Positions 48,301 to 59,925 of a DNA stretch of 64,000 nt are shown one piece after another. Numbering within the stretch: the stretch's first letter is position 1; each line of letters begins with the position of its first letter. The DNA is taken from positions 186,001-250,000 of the forward strand of contig JAHQIW010007128.1 of assembly GCA_019055375.1 (NCBI GenBank), written 5' to 3'. A program made the position numbers and the translations under genes. This DNA comes from Parelaphostrongylus tenuis (Eukaryota > Nematoda > Chromadorea > Rhabditida > Metastrongylidae). The notes beneath the pieces were generated by a model. The model was given only the letters and a program-made list of their open reading frames with translations. It was not told the origin of the DNA and ran no database searches.

Positions 48301-51300
48301 ATCCTTCAAAGGTCAAAGACCGCCGTCAAGCTATTAAACGACAACCGCTGGACGGGAGCCACTGCGACTGAATTTTTCGGGATGTCAAGCGCTCCACAGG
48401 AAGACCGCCGGCACGATAGTCCGATTCCTCCACGAAAAGCCTGAAAGACCTGATGCTCAACGAATTGCTAAAACGAGGAGGCTTCACCGGGCTACTCTTG
48501 CACGCGATAGCGAAAAAAGGGGTTATCGCTGGCGCTCTCTCGACTGACTCGACGATCAACGGGACGACAGGCGACAGGTGATACAGGTGACTGGAAATCC
48601 AGTTATCCTCTTAAATGTAATGTTCGTTCAGAGGAAACGTTGAAAGCTTCTGATTCGATTTGCTAAGCTGGTGCAGGTGAATTAATCCAGTGGAGATGCC
48701 CTTATCTTTATTTCATTGCAAATGCTACTCCAAATATACGAACGGCAAGCTATATGGTATAGTACGGCTTTCGCAGTCACTACACCATTTACAATTTATC
48801 GTTACTCTTCTTTCCTCCACAATTAACCTTCAGCGAATGCCTTTGATCCTTGTAACGTAAAAGAAATCATTTGTCAATAATCGGACAAACTAACCTGGGA
48901 GCGTACATCATTGCAAGTGAACTATAATATCCGCTGGTGAACGCCATGATGGTGTTACCGATGATGAAGAACCATTCATTTTGGAAAAACACCGGCATTA
49001 CACGATCATCCACGTTATAGTTGCAGAGCATAAAGTACGGAATGAATAAAAGGCGCGCTGCAGTATGTATGAGTAGTGTTTTTGGTCCTGGCTGAAATTA
49101 GAATAGCATTACTATGAAATCGCAATAATAGGTTATTATTAACCCCTAAAGGACGACGTGTACCAGCTCAAGTACACGGTTGTTTGGGGGCCTTTCTCCC
49201 TGCAGAGAAAATTTTTTTAGGCATTTGATATTATTTGGAAGCTTAAATCTCTGCAATTCCAAAAACCTGTTTAGCTTCAGAAGAAAGCTCTTTATCACGT
49301 TGTAACAGCGAAAATAAAATAATTTTTAACACCGAATTTTCTTCATTTGCCCTGCTGAAGCCGCTATATGGCTATTCACCAAAGTTTTGATACTCATTAG
49401 ATAACTCAATACTCGATGATTCTGATCATAACATTAGTTTTTTAAAAGGTTGCCATATAGCGCCGTAGAAGCGAGAGAAGATCACTTTTCACGCCTAAAA
49501 TGCTACACCGTCGCTCGAATGTCATAGGTGGTTTATTGCTAATAACATGTGATGTTCATAACTCAGAGGTGTCTTATCGTTACATAAAGGATGGAATATT
49601 ACAAATGAACCTTTTGCGTAGATTTTTTGATACAAAGAGTGACTACTCATCTTGAAATCCTTCATTTTTCAGAGGTAATACCACATCCCTGTACAAAAAT
49701 AAACTTTCAACTCCTACTAAACATTTGTATCGCTTGTCTTGCGAGAACGTAGCTTGAAAACACATCTTTCTACAACTAAACATCTCTAATCGAGGTTTAT
49801 GTGGAAGTATTTCTAATATGTAGCTCGAGTGATTGTAGGAGGAGCGCGCGTTCATTACTGCGCATGATGCGTTACTTCCCCTATCAGCGCCCACATTCGA
49901 AAAACATATTTTACGGTCTTTCTAGCAATTTACTAGTTATTCGATAGCTTATGTCTCAAAAATCAGAGGATGTATTTCATTTTTTGAAGGTCTCTGTATT
50001 ACACTGTAACAGGGAAAAGATTATGTTATTTAACAATTGAGCATCTTTCGATGAGCAACGCTTTTTTTTCAAAAAATTGAGCAGTTCCTCGGCAACACAA
50101 ATCTTTGCAAATTTAACTCAAAAAATTCAAGGATATGCTTAGTTTTTGGGGGAAACTTCTTTATTCGTCGTTACAGCTAAAAGAACATTGAGCTTTACAC
50201 TAGGCGCGCACCGAAGGCCACATGTAAATTGCGCTGCGCAGCCAACACGGCGCCGAGTGCGAAACTCAGTGATCTTTTAGCTGTAACAACACAATAAAAT
50301 GTCCTTCTCAATAACCAAGCTTGTCATTGGGATTACTGAGATTTGTGCTATCGAATTGTTATCAAAAATCTGAATGGAAACCTCTGTTTAGCGAAAGACG
50401 CTTGAGTGTGCAAAGAAATTGGTACTTGTATGTTAAGCGGTAACAATTATTGAAGCCACTCTCAATCAGTAAAGGAAATTTTGATAGGAGCATTTGTAGA
50501 AATGTATTTTGTGCGAATTTGAGCTTATCAGAAAGCTTGTTTCTCAGTGCATCGAGCGATATTTCATTTGTCTTCAAAGCCTTTACAAATAGGGTGTCAA
50601 CACTTCTGAGGCTCGTCGACAAATCTGCAAGTTGTACGGTGACGAAATTTGCAATGTTCGCACAGCTCCGCGTTGGTTCAGAACATTCCGTAAAGAAGAC
50701 CGATTGCCCGATAAGCAAAGAGGAAGAAGTGTACGAGAAAGAATTGTCTCGAATTGAAAAGAGACTACTCCGACTATTAATTCTTTTGTTTGAGCTTAAG
50801 ATGTACACTTTTTCTACAAGCTAATACATACACGGAATACTGTAAGCAGTGATTTATTCAGTTATTCAAACTCTATCTTTGATCCGATGACAAGATTTGC
50901 TCAAAATTTATTCAATTGAATAACTTAACATTAGTGGGCTTTTCGTTATTCCTTTCGTGATTGTTCGCGCGAATATATAAGATGACCATGCTTCTGGATT
51001 TGTGAAGTAAGCAAACTAGAAGTTAACCACTACTAACCTGATGATAGCTTATATACACAACGGAATAACTACATACATAAGTATATCCGTAGTAATCGCA
51101 TTACAAGTTTTATTCATAAGATATAAGAAATTTACAGGCCGCAGCTTTTTGAAAATATTTTGCTACTTACGATCTGTATAAAATTTGCAGTAGTTGAACC
51201 GATCGCTGCCATCAGATTAAAATTGAGAAACGTGGTAAATCCAGCGTAGAGGTCTCCTTAAAATAATTTCAAATCTACAAATTTGATTAAGGCTTTCATC

Positions 51301-54300
51301 GATAATGAAGAGATGGTGGTCAGAAATGCATCGGAACCAAGAAAGAAGACGAACTTGCAAAGATGCCGTTCCATGGTTCGCCTTTTTTGTGAGGTACGAT
51401 TCCGACAAGTACCGCAGGAAAGACGGCCAATGTCACAAAAAATACCAAAAACACACTTAAGAACTGTTGCCAGCACTGAAATCCCTCATGATCAAAGTCG
51501 TGTCATAGGCAGTTCTAGCTTAATTAGACCCCTTTTTTATCGCTTTTCCTGCTCTTTTTTAGTGATCGATAGGAATTTGGATATCAGACAAACTTTTGTC
51601 CTGCTTAAAAATGTTGATATCACACCGCCAGCACGATCATGAACGAATTTCTCATTTAAGGAGGCGATGACACGAAGCACGAAATTATTAGATAAAGCAT
51701 AACAGTGACAGATCTAGGAACCCACATTTTTGAACGTTTCGATAAACTGAGCCAAACTTGGTCGAGTAGCATTTTGTGCTAAACGATTTATTCTACCTTT
51801 CTCCGTGTAGTACTTGTAGAAATCCTTCAATTAATTATAAATGCACAACAATAATCGAGGAAATAATGGTTAAAAATGGACACTTTTGTTTTGACAAATA
51901 AAATGCTTCACTTACTAAACGCGTTAAAATTATCAATGATATCTCGCATAATATAAGTGTTGCCAGTGAGATCGAGAAATACACTATGGCAACCGTTTTG
52001 TAGTTGTTTGGAAAGACTGAAAATCAAAAAAATGCTTCACTTCTTTGTAGGAGTCAAAATCACAAATCTATGCAGTGCGCACAGTTCCATATTAAGGATA
52101 TGAATTGCGCGAGACTCTTCTTTTCTTTTTCGTCAAGTAAATTTCTAAGAGATATGATACGTCTCTTTTGAGTTAGCACGAAAAGGTTAGAGGACACTAA
52201 CCAGCCGTGGTTATAATTGATAAGATACTGACGAGTGTTCCGCAAATATTGTTGCCAACCACTAAAGCATTTGTATAAGCGGCTGGAAAATCAGCTGTCA
52301 AGCCAAAAACGGAGTTCTGAAATATCAAACACCTTCTAGATGTCAAATGTCACAATTTCATGTGATGTTTCCTCTTTCAATATAAAAAGCTAAGAGGAGT
52401 GATTTGCAAGGTATTAAACCGTTAAGTGGGAGATGTACAACCTTCGTAGGACTCCACTATATAGCGTGATTCTTGACCGGATGCAATTTGAGTTTTTGTT
52501 GGACATTTAAGACCTAATGCGTATTTGAGCTTACAACGAGCTTAAAAAGTCTATCCACGTCCGAAATTAGTGTTTCTTGCAACCAAAGATCAGTACAGGT
52601 TAGCTGATAACGTAGTGACAGTAATGCCGCTCGTCACGACCACTACTGGTTAGGCCCCAGAACTGGCTCACCAAGTCTTTCATCCCTATGAGATTACAAA
52701 ACTTGCGCCAAATTTGTCCAGGAAAAATCCCTAGCGTCGGCCATAACGTTGAATCAAGCGCAAACATACTAGGCAAGTTTCAGAGTCTATAAAACAACAT
52801 GCTTGGCGGGTTCTCACATAATGAACACCGGAACATAGGCGAGATTGAATGAAGTAAAACTAATAAGTGTTTGAAAGAGAGCTCACAAAAATGGTTAGAA
52901 GCTCAGGTCCTTTTTGCTCTAATGAACAAACCTAGTTTTCTCAATAACATGTTCCAGTGACGATCTATTCCTCAACGAAATTTTAATCCATTTGAGCCCT
53001 TTCGAAAGACTTAGTTGAAATGATCCTTCTTGCAAAACACATTGTTAACTTATTGGTAACGGTGTGGTAAGTTATATGGCAGATTTTGAGCTACATATAG
53101 TAATGGTTACTTTGTTAGGAAGTGCACTTCGCCTAGAGCTCCAAAACTGTTCTAAATATTTTCAAAGATATTCTGATAATATGATAACATGTTTCAGTAT
53201 GTTATGAGGTGTGATACGGCACTTATATTATTTTCAAAGCTCTTAGATGACTCCATTGGTCATACCATGGCTTTTGGCTTTTGATGGTAGAGTACTTTTC
53301 GTTCTTCTAACTGTTGATACATTATTAATCACTTCTAAATTCAATAAACTTAAAAAAAGCGGAGGAACGAACTTGATATAAGCCATTTGATGCGTTCATC
53401 ACAATAACAATCACTAAAGAAACAGTGTAGAACCACTGCATCGCTAAAATACAAATAGTTTACTTTTCATAAGGAAGTATAGATTATACTTCGAGTGAAC
53501 TAATCAGATTTTAGAATTTTCTTTGCTTAATGACGAATTGAAGAAATTCTGCCAAGAAAAACCATTTCATGAACGTTTTTGGATGAATTAATAGTTTTAG
53601 AAAAGTCGAAAAATTCGTGTTGTTTTTGGTTTACAATATTCAATAGACCTGCCATCATCATTAGGATCTTGAAGAACAACCAACGCCAAGATCACTATGA
53701 CGTTCAAACAGTTCACCACCAGAGGACCAGCTATCCGAATCAGTAGGGATCCACTAAAAATTGTACGTTATCGAAATGCAGGAAAACTTCTGAACCCATA
53801 TCATAAAAATAACATTTTGGAAGCATGGAAACACCTACTAGCGGTAATTAGTAGAGACATAGATAAGATCCTTAGTGATTAATTTAAGATAATTCCGTAA
53901 AGGCATTTTCAAAAAATATGCAAAGAATCACCAAACAAACAATTAGTTTAGTGAAAGATTGAGTTGCCATTGAATGCTGATTTGTCTTATTTGTCATTTT
54001 TGCCTAAGTGGTTAGATGAAAAAGTACAAAATTGAAAGAAAAGTCCACATACCCAATGATTTGCAAAAAATTGATGACGGATACTATGAAATTTGGGGTC
54101 TGTGCCGTGATACCGAGAGCGTTCATGAAACTCTTCGCGTAGGATGTCTTAGTACCATTTACTGTAAACCAGTACTCCACATAGTACTAAAAGCAGAACA
54201 ACGTTCAATTTCTTCCTAGTATTCAAGGGGATTTTATTGTTATAAGCTTTTTTGACATCTTTTTTTTTAATACTCAAAAGGGATTGAAATATTAGCATAG

Positions 54301-57275
54301 CACGGAAACAACGCCCGTTTTGGTCAACGAGGCCCAGTAGAAACCTTATTTCAATAAAATTGAGAATTGGACTTTATTTATTCCACACGTCTAGTTATTA
54401 CGCTTATTGCGCAAACGTCACCCTTTCCTGCATTCAATCTGCTCTCTAGCGCACAACCTCCGCAATGATTTTCGAACAAATAAAAATCTTTATTTAACTT
54501 TTTTGCGGTGTAATGATGTTACAAGTATACTCAGTGATGGTGAGTGATGGGCAAAACTTCCGCGTCAGGCGGGACTCGAACCCACATCTCACTCTATGCG
54601 GGAGCGCGTGCTCTAACCCGTTGAACTACTGAAGCCCATTTTGCAATGGGGAAATGTGCGTTTGAGTACCGCTTGGCGCGGAAGCTTTGCGCATCACTCT
54701 GCATCACTGGGCATATTTGTAACTTCATAAATCGCAAAAAGCGGTTGTATAAAGATTTCTATTTGGTAATTCATTACCCAATATCTGTCAGCGTGACGGT
54801 TCAATGCCGATTCCGACTATCCGAGCCAGGCCGTTCATGTAGGCAGCTGACAAACAGATGCATTGTAGCCTAGAAAGAATAGTGAGCAAAATGAGCGTCA
54901 GTACTGCAACGGGTTAGAGCACGCGCTTCCGGATAAAATGAGATGTGGTTCGAGTCCCGCATGACGCGAAAGTTCTGCACATCACTCTGCATCACTGGAT
55001 TTTCGAACACTTCATGTGTTGTTTCGACTATCACTCAGTGATATCTTCTCTTTATAAACGTCGTAAAATGCTGGCAGAGGCAATTTTCCTTGCAGTCCTA
55101 GAGGCATAAAAGCTAAGGCGCTCATGATGATTACAAGGGAATGTTGGTAAGGGGTCAAACTAGCGCCTTGTTTATCACCTTGCTTCCTGATAGACTGCAT
55201 CTGTAAGCACTACGCTACCACTCTCCAAAAGAACTATTGGGATTTACAAATTTTCCCCTGAAAATATGGAGTTTTTTCTCTCAGTAGATGCAAACTGGAT
55301 TTCCTTAGATAAAATTTGTTTAGATGCTTGAAAATGGTGATATTTAGTCAGAAGTAGATGCGATGAGCGCCGAAATCTTATAATACTATTGTGCACTAAT
55401 GCTTTGATCAGGCTATGAAAGGTTATAATAGACGTTTATATTTGTACTGCATAACCGTCTCTTGATGCGAAGCCAGTCTTGAAAATATTCAAGCATTACA
55501 TCTCATTTCGAGCTTTCGCTGAAGCCCTTTATTCCAAGTTCGGGTTTGTTTTTCACAATACATCAGAACGCAATCGAGAATTGAGTCGTTTTAATTGCGT
55601 TAGGAGAATAGCACGCTTTATAACGACGATCTCTAATTTCTCTTGAAGAATTTATCGTTTGGAGAAGTTTAGAGATACGTCCGCCGTAATGAAAAATCTT
55701 GCATCTCATTAACATAACTGAGAAGTTTATTTTGAAAATAGTTGTAGCTCTAGTAAAGCAGGATTAACTTCTTATTAACTCAATATCAAAAATAGATGGG
55801 TGTGTCTTACGGACAAACTTTTGACTACTACGACAATATTTGATATATGAGCTCTGAAACTTTACAACTTATCATGTTAGCATCAATCTTAGATTTATTG
55901 ATGATTCAGATTTAATTTCCAGACTGTGCTTTACCTTTACTGTACTCTCTAAAAAACGACTAGTAAACGGAATGACAACAAGAATTCTTCAATGAAGCAC
56001 CATAGATTTTGAAACTTTCTTCCAAAACTCGTTCTATGAGAGGCCTTCCACGAGAGAACCCAAAATCTCAGTAAGTGAATTCGTGCGTATATTCTTCTAC
56101 CGACGTTCTTGGTAAAACTTCGTGGACAGCGGTACAGAACCATAAGTTATGAATGCCAACTCTTCTCGTCAATACGGTTCCCACGAGACAAATAATTACT
56201 CTGAGCGCTCTAATCCTTTCCTTATCAGGAAACTTGGTAGTGATTACACCACTGATGATATGACCCACATGTTGAAATAATTGATTTTGAAAAACTATCA
56301 CAAAATAAAAGCTCTTGAAACGGTCCCAAAATATTAGTACTTAATTTGCTTCCGATATTCAATTGTTATTTTACTTCAAAATAGAGTTTTGAGATTGACC
56401 TTATTGTAAAATTAAACTGACATTCGGTGCGATCGTGATAAACATATTCCATGGCAGTAAAACACCAATACCTTGAAGAAGAATAATGAAGAACGCGATA
56501 TGAAACTGAAAAATGTCACTATATTCATCAACAATTGATATTCTTAGATTATAGCTTTCCTTTCACAACTCTCTCATTAATGTGATATACAGTATTTTCA
56601 TCAAGAGATATTATCACAGTTAAAATGGTACTTATTATAACTCAACTGTATCTAAACTTTTTTACATCAAATCAGCGAACAGCAACGAGGTCGTTCTACG
56701 AGTTGATTTCAATGCGTGCCCTTTACGACTTCCTCCTATTGCAAGGAACTTGGCATGCTTTTGGAATCAACATATACCATATCCAAGACACATGCGCTAT
56801 CGCTGTTGACCATAAAAAGCCACTACATTTGACACACGGCAGAAGGCCTATTAGACAAATTATTCAAAGCACTTCACGTATGGCAAGAATTAGCTCTGCT
56901 GCAAAGCGGCCGTCACACACAAGGAGGCATGGTGGCACATGTGTTAAGCTGATAACTATTAAGTGTTACATTCAGGATATAAATCAGACTCTTAATCAGC
57001 TCATAATTGACGTATTCGGCAGCGAAACCCAGATTCATGGAGTATTAGTAGCATGAGACAGGTTGAACTAGAAGCCGGCATTTTGTTGAAATCCAACTGG
57101 CTTGCGAGATCAGTGTGTCACACAAAGAGATGAAGTAATTTTTACATGATCTAAGTAGAGAAAAGAGTGTTACCTTATCAACTGGCGGTTCTCCATGATC
57201 CTCGTGAAATTCGTTTCGTGATCGACTTGGATTTCCATTAGCTCTACTACTCTGCGTGTCCCATCGCTCTTTCAT
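45378..57275 (-). CDS. Equilibrative nucleoside transporter (ENT/SLC29), 13 exons, 444 aa
   Basis: Exons on the minus strand: 57275-57174, 56505-56422, 54186-54053, 53753-53653, 53443-53373, 52316-52202, 52016-51916, 51824-51726, 51475-51355, 51256-51171, 49091-48895, 46783-46722, 45439-45378 (stop). The hydrophilic start (1-34) is followed by TM1 with the ENT hallmark GIGVLLPWNMFIT (46-58). Then come YYVEYWFTVNG, SLLIRIAGPLVVN, the MNASNGLYQNSVFGLTADFP block, GNNICGTLVSI, VFPAVLVGIVP, RLLFIPYFMLCNY (351-363), SGYYSSLAMMYAP and the short tail VITAMVNNIG. Length matches nematode ENTs (about 445). Family role: facilitated movement of nucleosides across membranes. TTTTTTCTTCAG directly before the ATG suggests SL trans-splicing. 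Exons 4 and 5 join in frame only with a GC donor at 53652; the GT donor four bases on shifts the frame. Introns total about 10.5 kb and hold LINE, hairpin and SINE debris. Confidence 0.95.
45466..45638. repeat. TA-rich microsatellites in last ENT intron
   Basis: Two (TA)n tracts (45466-45502 and 45605-45638) with a (TATATG)n stretch between them, starting 27 bp into the last ENT intron. The open frame over it is an artefact. Confidence 0.95.
45988..46576 (-). other. Unassigned overlapping minus-strand ORFs in last ENT intron
   Basis: Two frames on the ENT strand overlap by 41 bp. The upstream one (46576-46208) contains SSFPGIRVRNFGPVISEIHD and QNCKDGCPQAARG. The downstream one (46248-45988) begins with a true ATG: MTFHWNDPNSTIAENRTVDA to HRWPP. 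Both look richer than random sequence, but I recognise no domain. A frameshifted gene or transposon remnant is possible. Confidence 0.25.
47200..47690. mobile_element. Hairpin element, composite copy, in ENT intron
   Basis: Left: GATATGCATGTGCTTTGC, TATAGTGCATTACACGTGTTTC and CCTCGTCAGTTGCACGGTGC. Right: CTGACGAGGCTGGAAGGCCG, ACACGTGTATTGCACTGTAT, ACATGCATGGCTCAAAAATA. A family leader (GAGTGTTTTCTTAAGACCAC) occurs inside as well as at the right end, so one element seems to have landed in another. Confidence 0.7.
47740..48600 (+). pseudogene. RTE-type non-LTR retrotransposon, 3' part of ORF
   Basis: GVKIDGRQ and RFADNIVHITGGISQ (catalytic FADD box altered to FADN) lead into the longest open part at 47905-48246, which reads MKTMFMRNGWVSNAPFTLNG, ISECSSYVYPGREVNM and FDSAVIPALTYATETC. 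This is the typical RTE segment between the catalytic box and the C-terminus. Further frame-shifted homology reaches about 48590, where ACAGGTGATACAGGTGA ends it. The element is 5' truncated and inactive. It lies antisense in the ENT intron between exons 48895 and 46783. Confidence 0.85.
49890..50030 (+). repeat. Dispersed repeat shared with UGT intron 12
   Basis: Homologous to 25290-25450 (ATTTTACGGTCTTTCTAGCA, TATTCGATAGCTTATGTCTC, CTGTAACAGGG). It lies in the ENT intron between exons 51171 and 49091. Confidence 0.5.
50167..50290. mobile_element. Small foldback element, about 40-bp inverted ends
   Basis: TCGTTACAGCTAAAAGAACA with TTGAGCTTTACACTAGGCGC on the left mirrors GCGCCGAGTGCGAAACTCAG with TGATCTTTTAGCTGTAACAA on the right. 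The centre is GC-rich. Size and structure fit a MITE. Confidence 0.75.
50362..50824. other. Long open frames on both strands in ENT intron
   Basis: A 148-codon frame on the minus strand (50808-50362; includes LADLSTSLRSVDTLFVKALK and KLSDKLKFAQNTFLQMLLSK) overlaps a 124-codon frame on the plus strand (50450-50824; ends EKELSRIEKRLLRLLILLFE with a short tail). The minus-strand product looks amphipathic helical. No family recognised. Neither frame has a convincing start context or splice sites. Confidence 0.3.
54490..54760. repeat. Head-to-head SINE-A pair in ENT intron
   Basis: Minus half: TTTTTTGCGGTGTAATGATG, TGGGCAAAACTTCCGCG, GGCGGGACTCGAACCC, CTCTAACCCGTTGAACTACTG. Plus half: TTTGAGTACCGCTTGGCGCG, TTTGCGCATCACTCTGCATC, ACTGGGCATATTTGTAAC. 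Confidence 0.7.
54895..55010 (+). repeat. SINE-A copy in ENT intron
   Basis: AACGGGTTAGAGCACGCGCT (box A), GATGTGGTTCGAGTCCCGC (box B), GACGCGAAAGTTCTGCACAT and CACTCTGCATCACTGG. The best-preserved tRNA-like head in the window. A different tRNA-like piece (GGTCAAACTAGCGCC) follows at 55135-55240, shared with 2670-2780. Confidence 0.7.
56625..57056 (+). other. 143-codon plus-strand ORF in ENT intron 1
   Basis: The frame starts with ATG and contains HVTHGRRPIRQII-like and RISSAAKRPSHTRRHGGTC segments, basic and without hydrophobic core. No domain recognised. It lies antisense to ENT between exons 57174 and 56505. Length is near what chance gives in 64 kb, so I treat it as unproven. Confidence 0.2.
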
Positions 57276-57734
57276 CTGAAGAAAAAACATTTTACTACGA
57301 AGGACTAAAGTTGTAACCCGAAAGTGAATCGCTAAACTTTAGATGAATACAATACGTGTAAATTTTAGTTTGACTAGGTAAAAACCTAAGAGTGATTGTA
57401 TGCCATCTAACTCATTATAAAACACTAAAAATGAGAAGGAAAGCTAAGAAAACTTACTTTTGTTTGAAACTTCATGAGGATGGTATCTTTTTTCCAATCG
57501 TAAAGTTTTATATAAAGATTAGTTTTCTAAGCTTTTCTTCTCATTTTCAAAGTTTCATATTATTAACATGGCGAGGTTCCAAGAAAGTCGGTCTTCGAGT
57601 TGTTACAAAATAAAATAATAAAAACAGGACGGAATTTTACAACATTAGATATCAATCGATTTGTTCTATATCTTAAAAATTTCTAAAATATTGATGAACA
57701 TGATAAAAAGGTTATAGCTTTTAGCGTCCAATCC

Positions 57735-57980
57735 TTAATGAATGCGTCATACACTCCACTTCATCAAGCATTGTTAGAGGCGATTAAATGCAAATCTGGT
57801 TTTTTACAATAACTCGAGGTAACCTACCAATGACTCAGTCAGTGCTGCTCTCCCAACTGACAGGTGGAAAGGCATAGGGACCCCACGAGAGACAAGGGCT
57901 TGCAATCCTTGTGTGCGGGACCGAAGACTCGACAATTTGCTGTTGGTACACCACCAACCGCTATGCCACGTACGTCCCAA
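57735..57980 (+). repeat. SINE-B copy (tRNA-related)
   Basis: ATACACTCCACTTCATCAAG, TGTTAGAGGCGATTAAATGC, TTACAATAACTCGAGGTAAC, then GGGACCGAAGACTCG and CAACCGCTATGCCACGTACG. Diverged but colinear with 29330-29600. Confidence 0.55.
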
Positions 57981-58099
57981 TAAAGAAGAACATCGGAATC
58001 TTAATATCGTCAATGTACTTTGAACTTGGTGAGTTTTTACCTTACAAGCGGTGTAATATGTGTTCATCGGCGACTCCTTTATGTGAAGGGATTCTCAAT

Positions 58100-58215
58100 C
58101 AAGAGGGACTGGCTCAAATGAGGGGCACTGTGCAACTAACGAGGCTGCGAGACAGAAACACGTGTATTGCACTGCTTACGTGCCATGACAGACCTCATTA
58201 AAGGCTTAAAATATG
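58100..58215 (+). mobile_element. Hairpin element, half copy
   Basis: GGGGCACTGTGCAACTAACG, AGGCTGCGAGACAGAAACAC, GTGTATTGCACTGC and CATGACAGACCTCAT followed by GGCTTAAAA match one half of the hairpin family; the other half is missing. Confidence 0.55.
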
Positions 58216-59499
58216 CCATAGGTTTGCGGCTAGTATATGCTACTCAACTGAGTCGTGGTTGGTAATATCAAATAGAAATTGGAGATGCGATGCACATCTG
58301 GCTATGGTCGTCGCCGCGGCGTGCGTAGAGCAGCTCTACCTCCACTTCTCCGGCAGTCAACAACAACGCCTTATGGAATGCCATAGCCAGACTATCCTCG
58401 AGATTGCAAGGAAACTCGCTTAACCAGTATTATACGACGCTCAATAAGAAAACGAAAGACAAATTGAATGCTAGAAGTGATGGTATCCAAAAAAAGAAAC
58501 ACTGTGAAGGCGGATCAATAAAGTGCTTAGAAAAATGAATATATCTACACATTGATATGGCATAAATACTTATCGTTAGTATTCTACCACATAGAGCGTA
58601 ATATTCCTTCGCTGTATAAGCTTTGAAATCTAGTCAACTATCCCTTAGAATTTTTGCCATTCCCTAAATCACATAATACAACATATGGATGGATACTAGA
58701 ACTTTTTGCTTTCAACTCGCAGCTTTATATCCACCATTCACTACGCTTTTTGGAGTCCATGCGCTTGAGATCGGCAGTGCTTGAGAATTTTTGCAATAGT
58801 TGTGAATATTGTCGACTGATGGTCAAGTGGTCTTTCTAGTGTCCTGGAAGTGATGAAATGGGGCCTCACATGCTGCTGAACTCTAGTCGAGTCGATTTTT
58901 TCTAGTGCCTGCAATTGATAGACTGGAAGTTCACATGTAGACTACAAAAAGTGAACTGGTCACAGAGTTTCCTATCAATATTACGACCAAGAATAATTAG
59001 TCCAGTGTTCCCACCGTGGACGGGTCGGACCACTACTCAGACTAATGCTCCCGTGAACTGGTCGAACTCAGCCTACCGTGTGATAAACCGTCCACTATTA
59101 CTGCACTATTTAATGCCTTTGGCTATGAATAGTAGTTGATGAGGAGTAGGTGACAAAGCGCTCGGCCCTGATTGATTCTTTTAGCATGCGTATCGCATTG
59201 ATCTACATCTAACACCACCATAAGTGTGGATAGCATGTTTAAAATATTCAATGACTAGTAAGGTTCTACCAATGCATCCATTGAGCGATTTCTACCCTCC
59301 CATAAGCGTAGTTCTAATTTATTAATCTCAATGGGGGTGTCATGGCTTGCCGAAAGCGCGGAATCAGGCCAGAGACACGGTGTGGTCATTGCAGGGCACT
59401 ATACCATTTCACTACTCACCCCTCTAATTGTATCTGCCAGAGCACATAACAACACACCAACAATACAGTAACAAAACTATCAACAAGTGTATAAAGAAT

Positions 59500-59925
59500 A
59501 AGTTGACGAGACTGTAAGGTCGAAACACGTGTATTTGGCTGTACAAGAGCCTTTACCAGACCACATGACATGCTGACTCAAGAAATAACGAAGAAATCTA
59601 TTGAAATTTGAGCCTGGTCTTAATAAAACACTCGAGATGAAGGTATAATTTGATAAAAAATACCAGCCAAAGAGCAGTCGAGTGTAAAACATTGTAAGTT
59701 CGGTGATATTTTCACTTGAGACATACAGTGTGAATTGTTCGCCTCAGATACCTCTCTGTAGGGAGAGCAGGCTCCCGAGAGGATTGGCTAATAAGAAAAT
59801 TGAAAGACGACGGGTTCTGCCCGACTGACGAGACTGTAAGGTCCAAACACGTGTATCGGGGTGTACAAGAGCCCTTACCAGACCACATGACATGTTGGCT
59901 CAAATAATAATAATAAAAGGAAAAA
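59500..59925 (+). mobile_element. Hairpin element, tandem partial plus long copy
   Basis: The end block TTGACGAGACTGTAAGGTCG, AAACACGTGTATTTGGCTGT, CCAGACCACATGACATGC occurs at 59500 and again at 59825. Between them lie the leader (GTCTTAATAAAACACTCGAG) and the body shared with the left-arm insertion at 12180-12531. The 3' end is CTCAAATAATAATAATAAAA, a short AAT tail. Confidence 0.75.

Noticed and set aside
51283..51642. 119-codon plus-strand frame
   Set aside because: Antisense shadow of ENT exon 51475-51355, whose minus-strand reading has clear ENT motifs.
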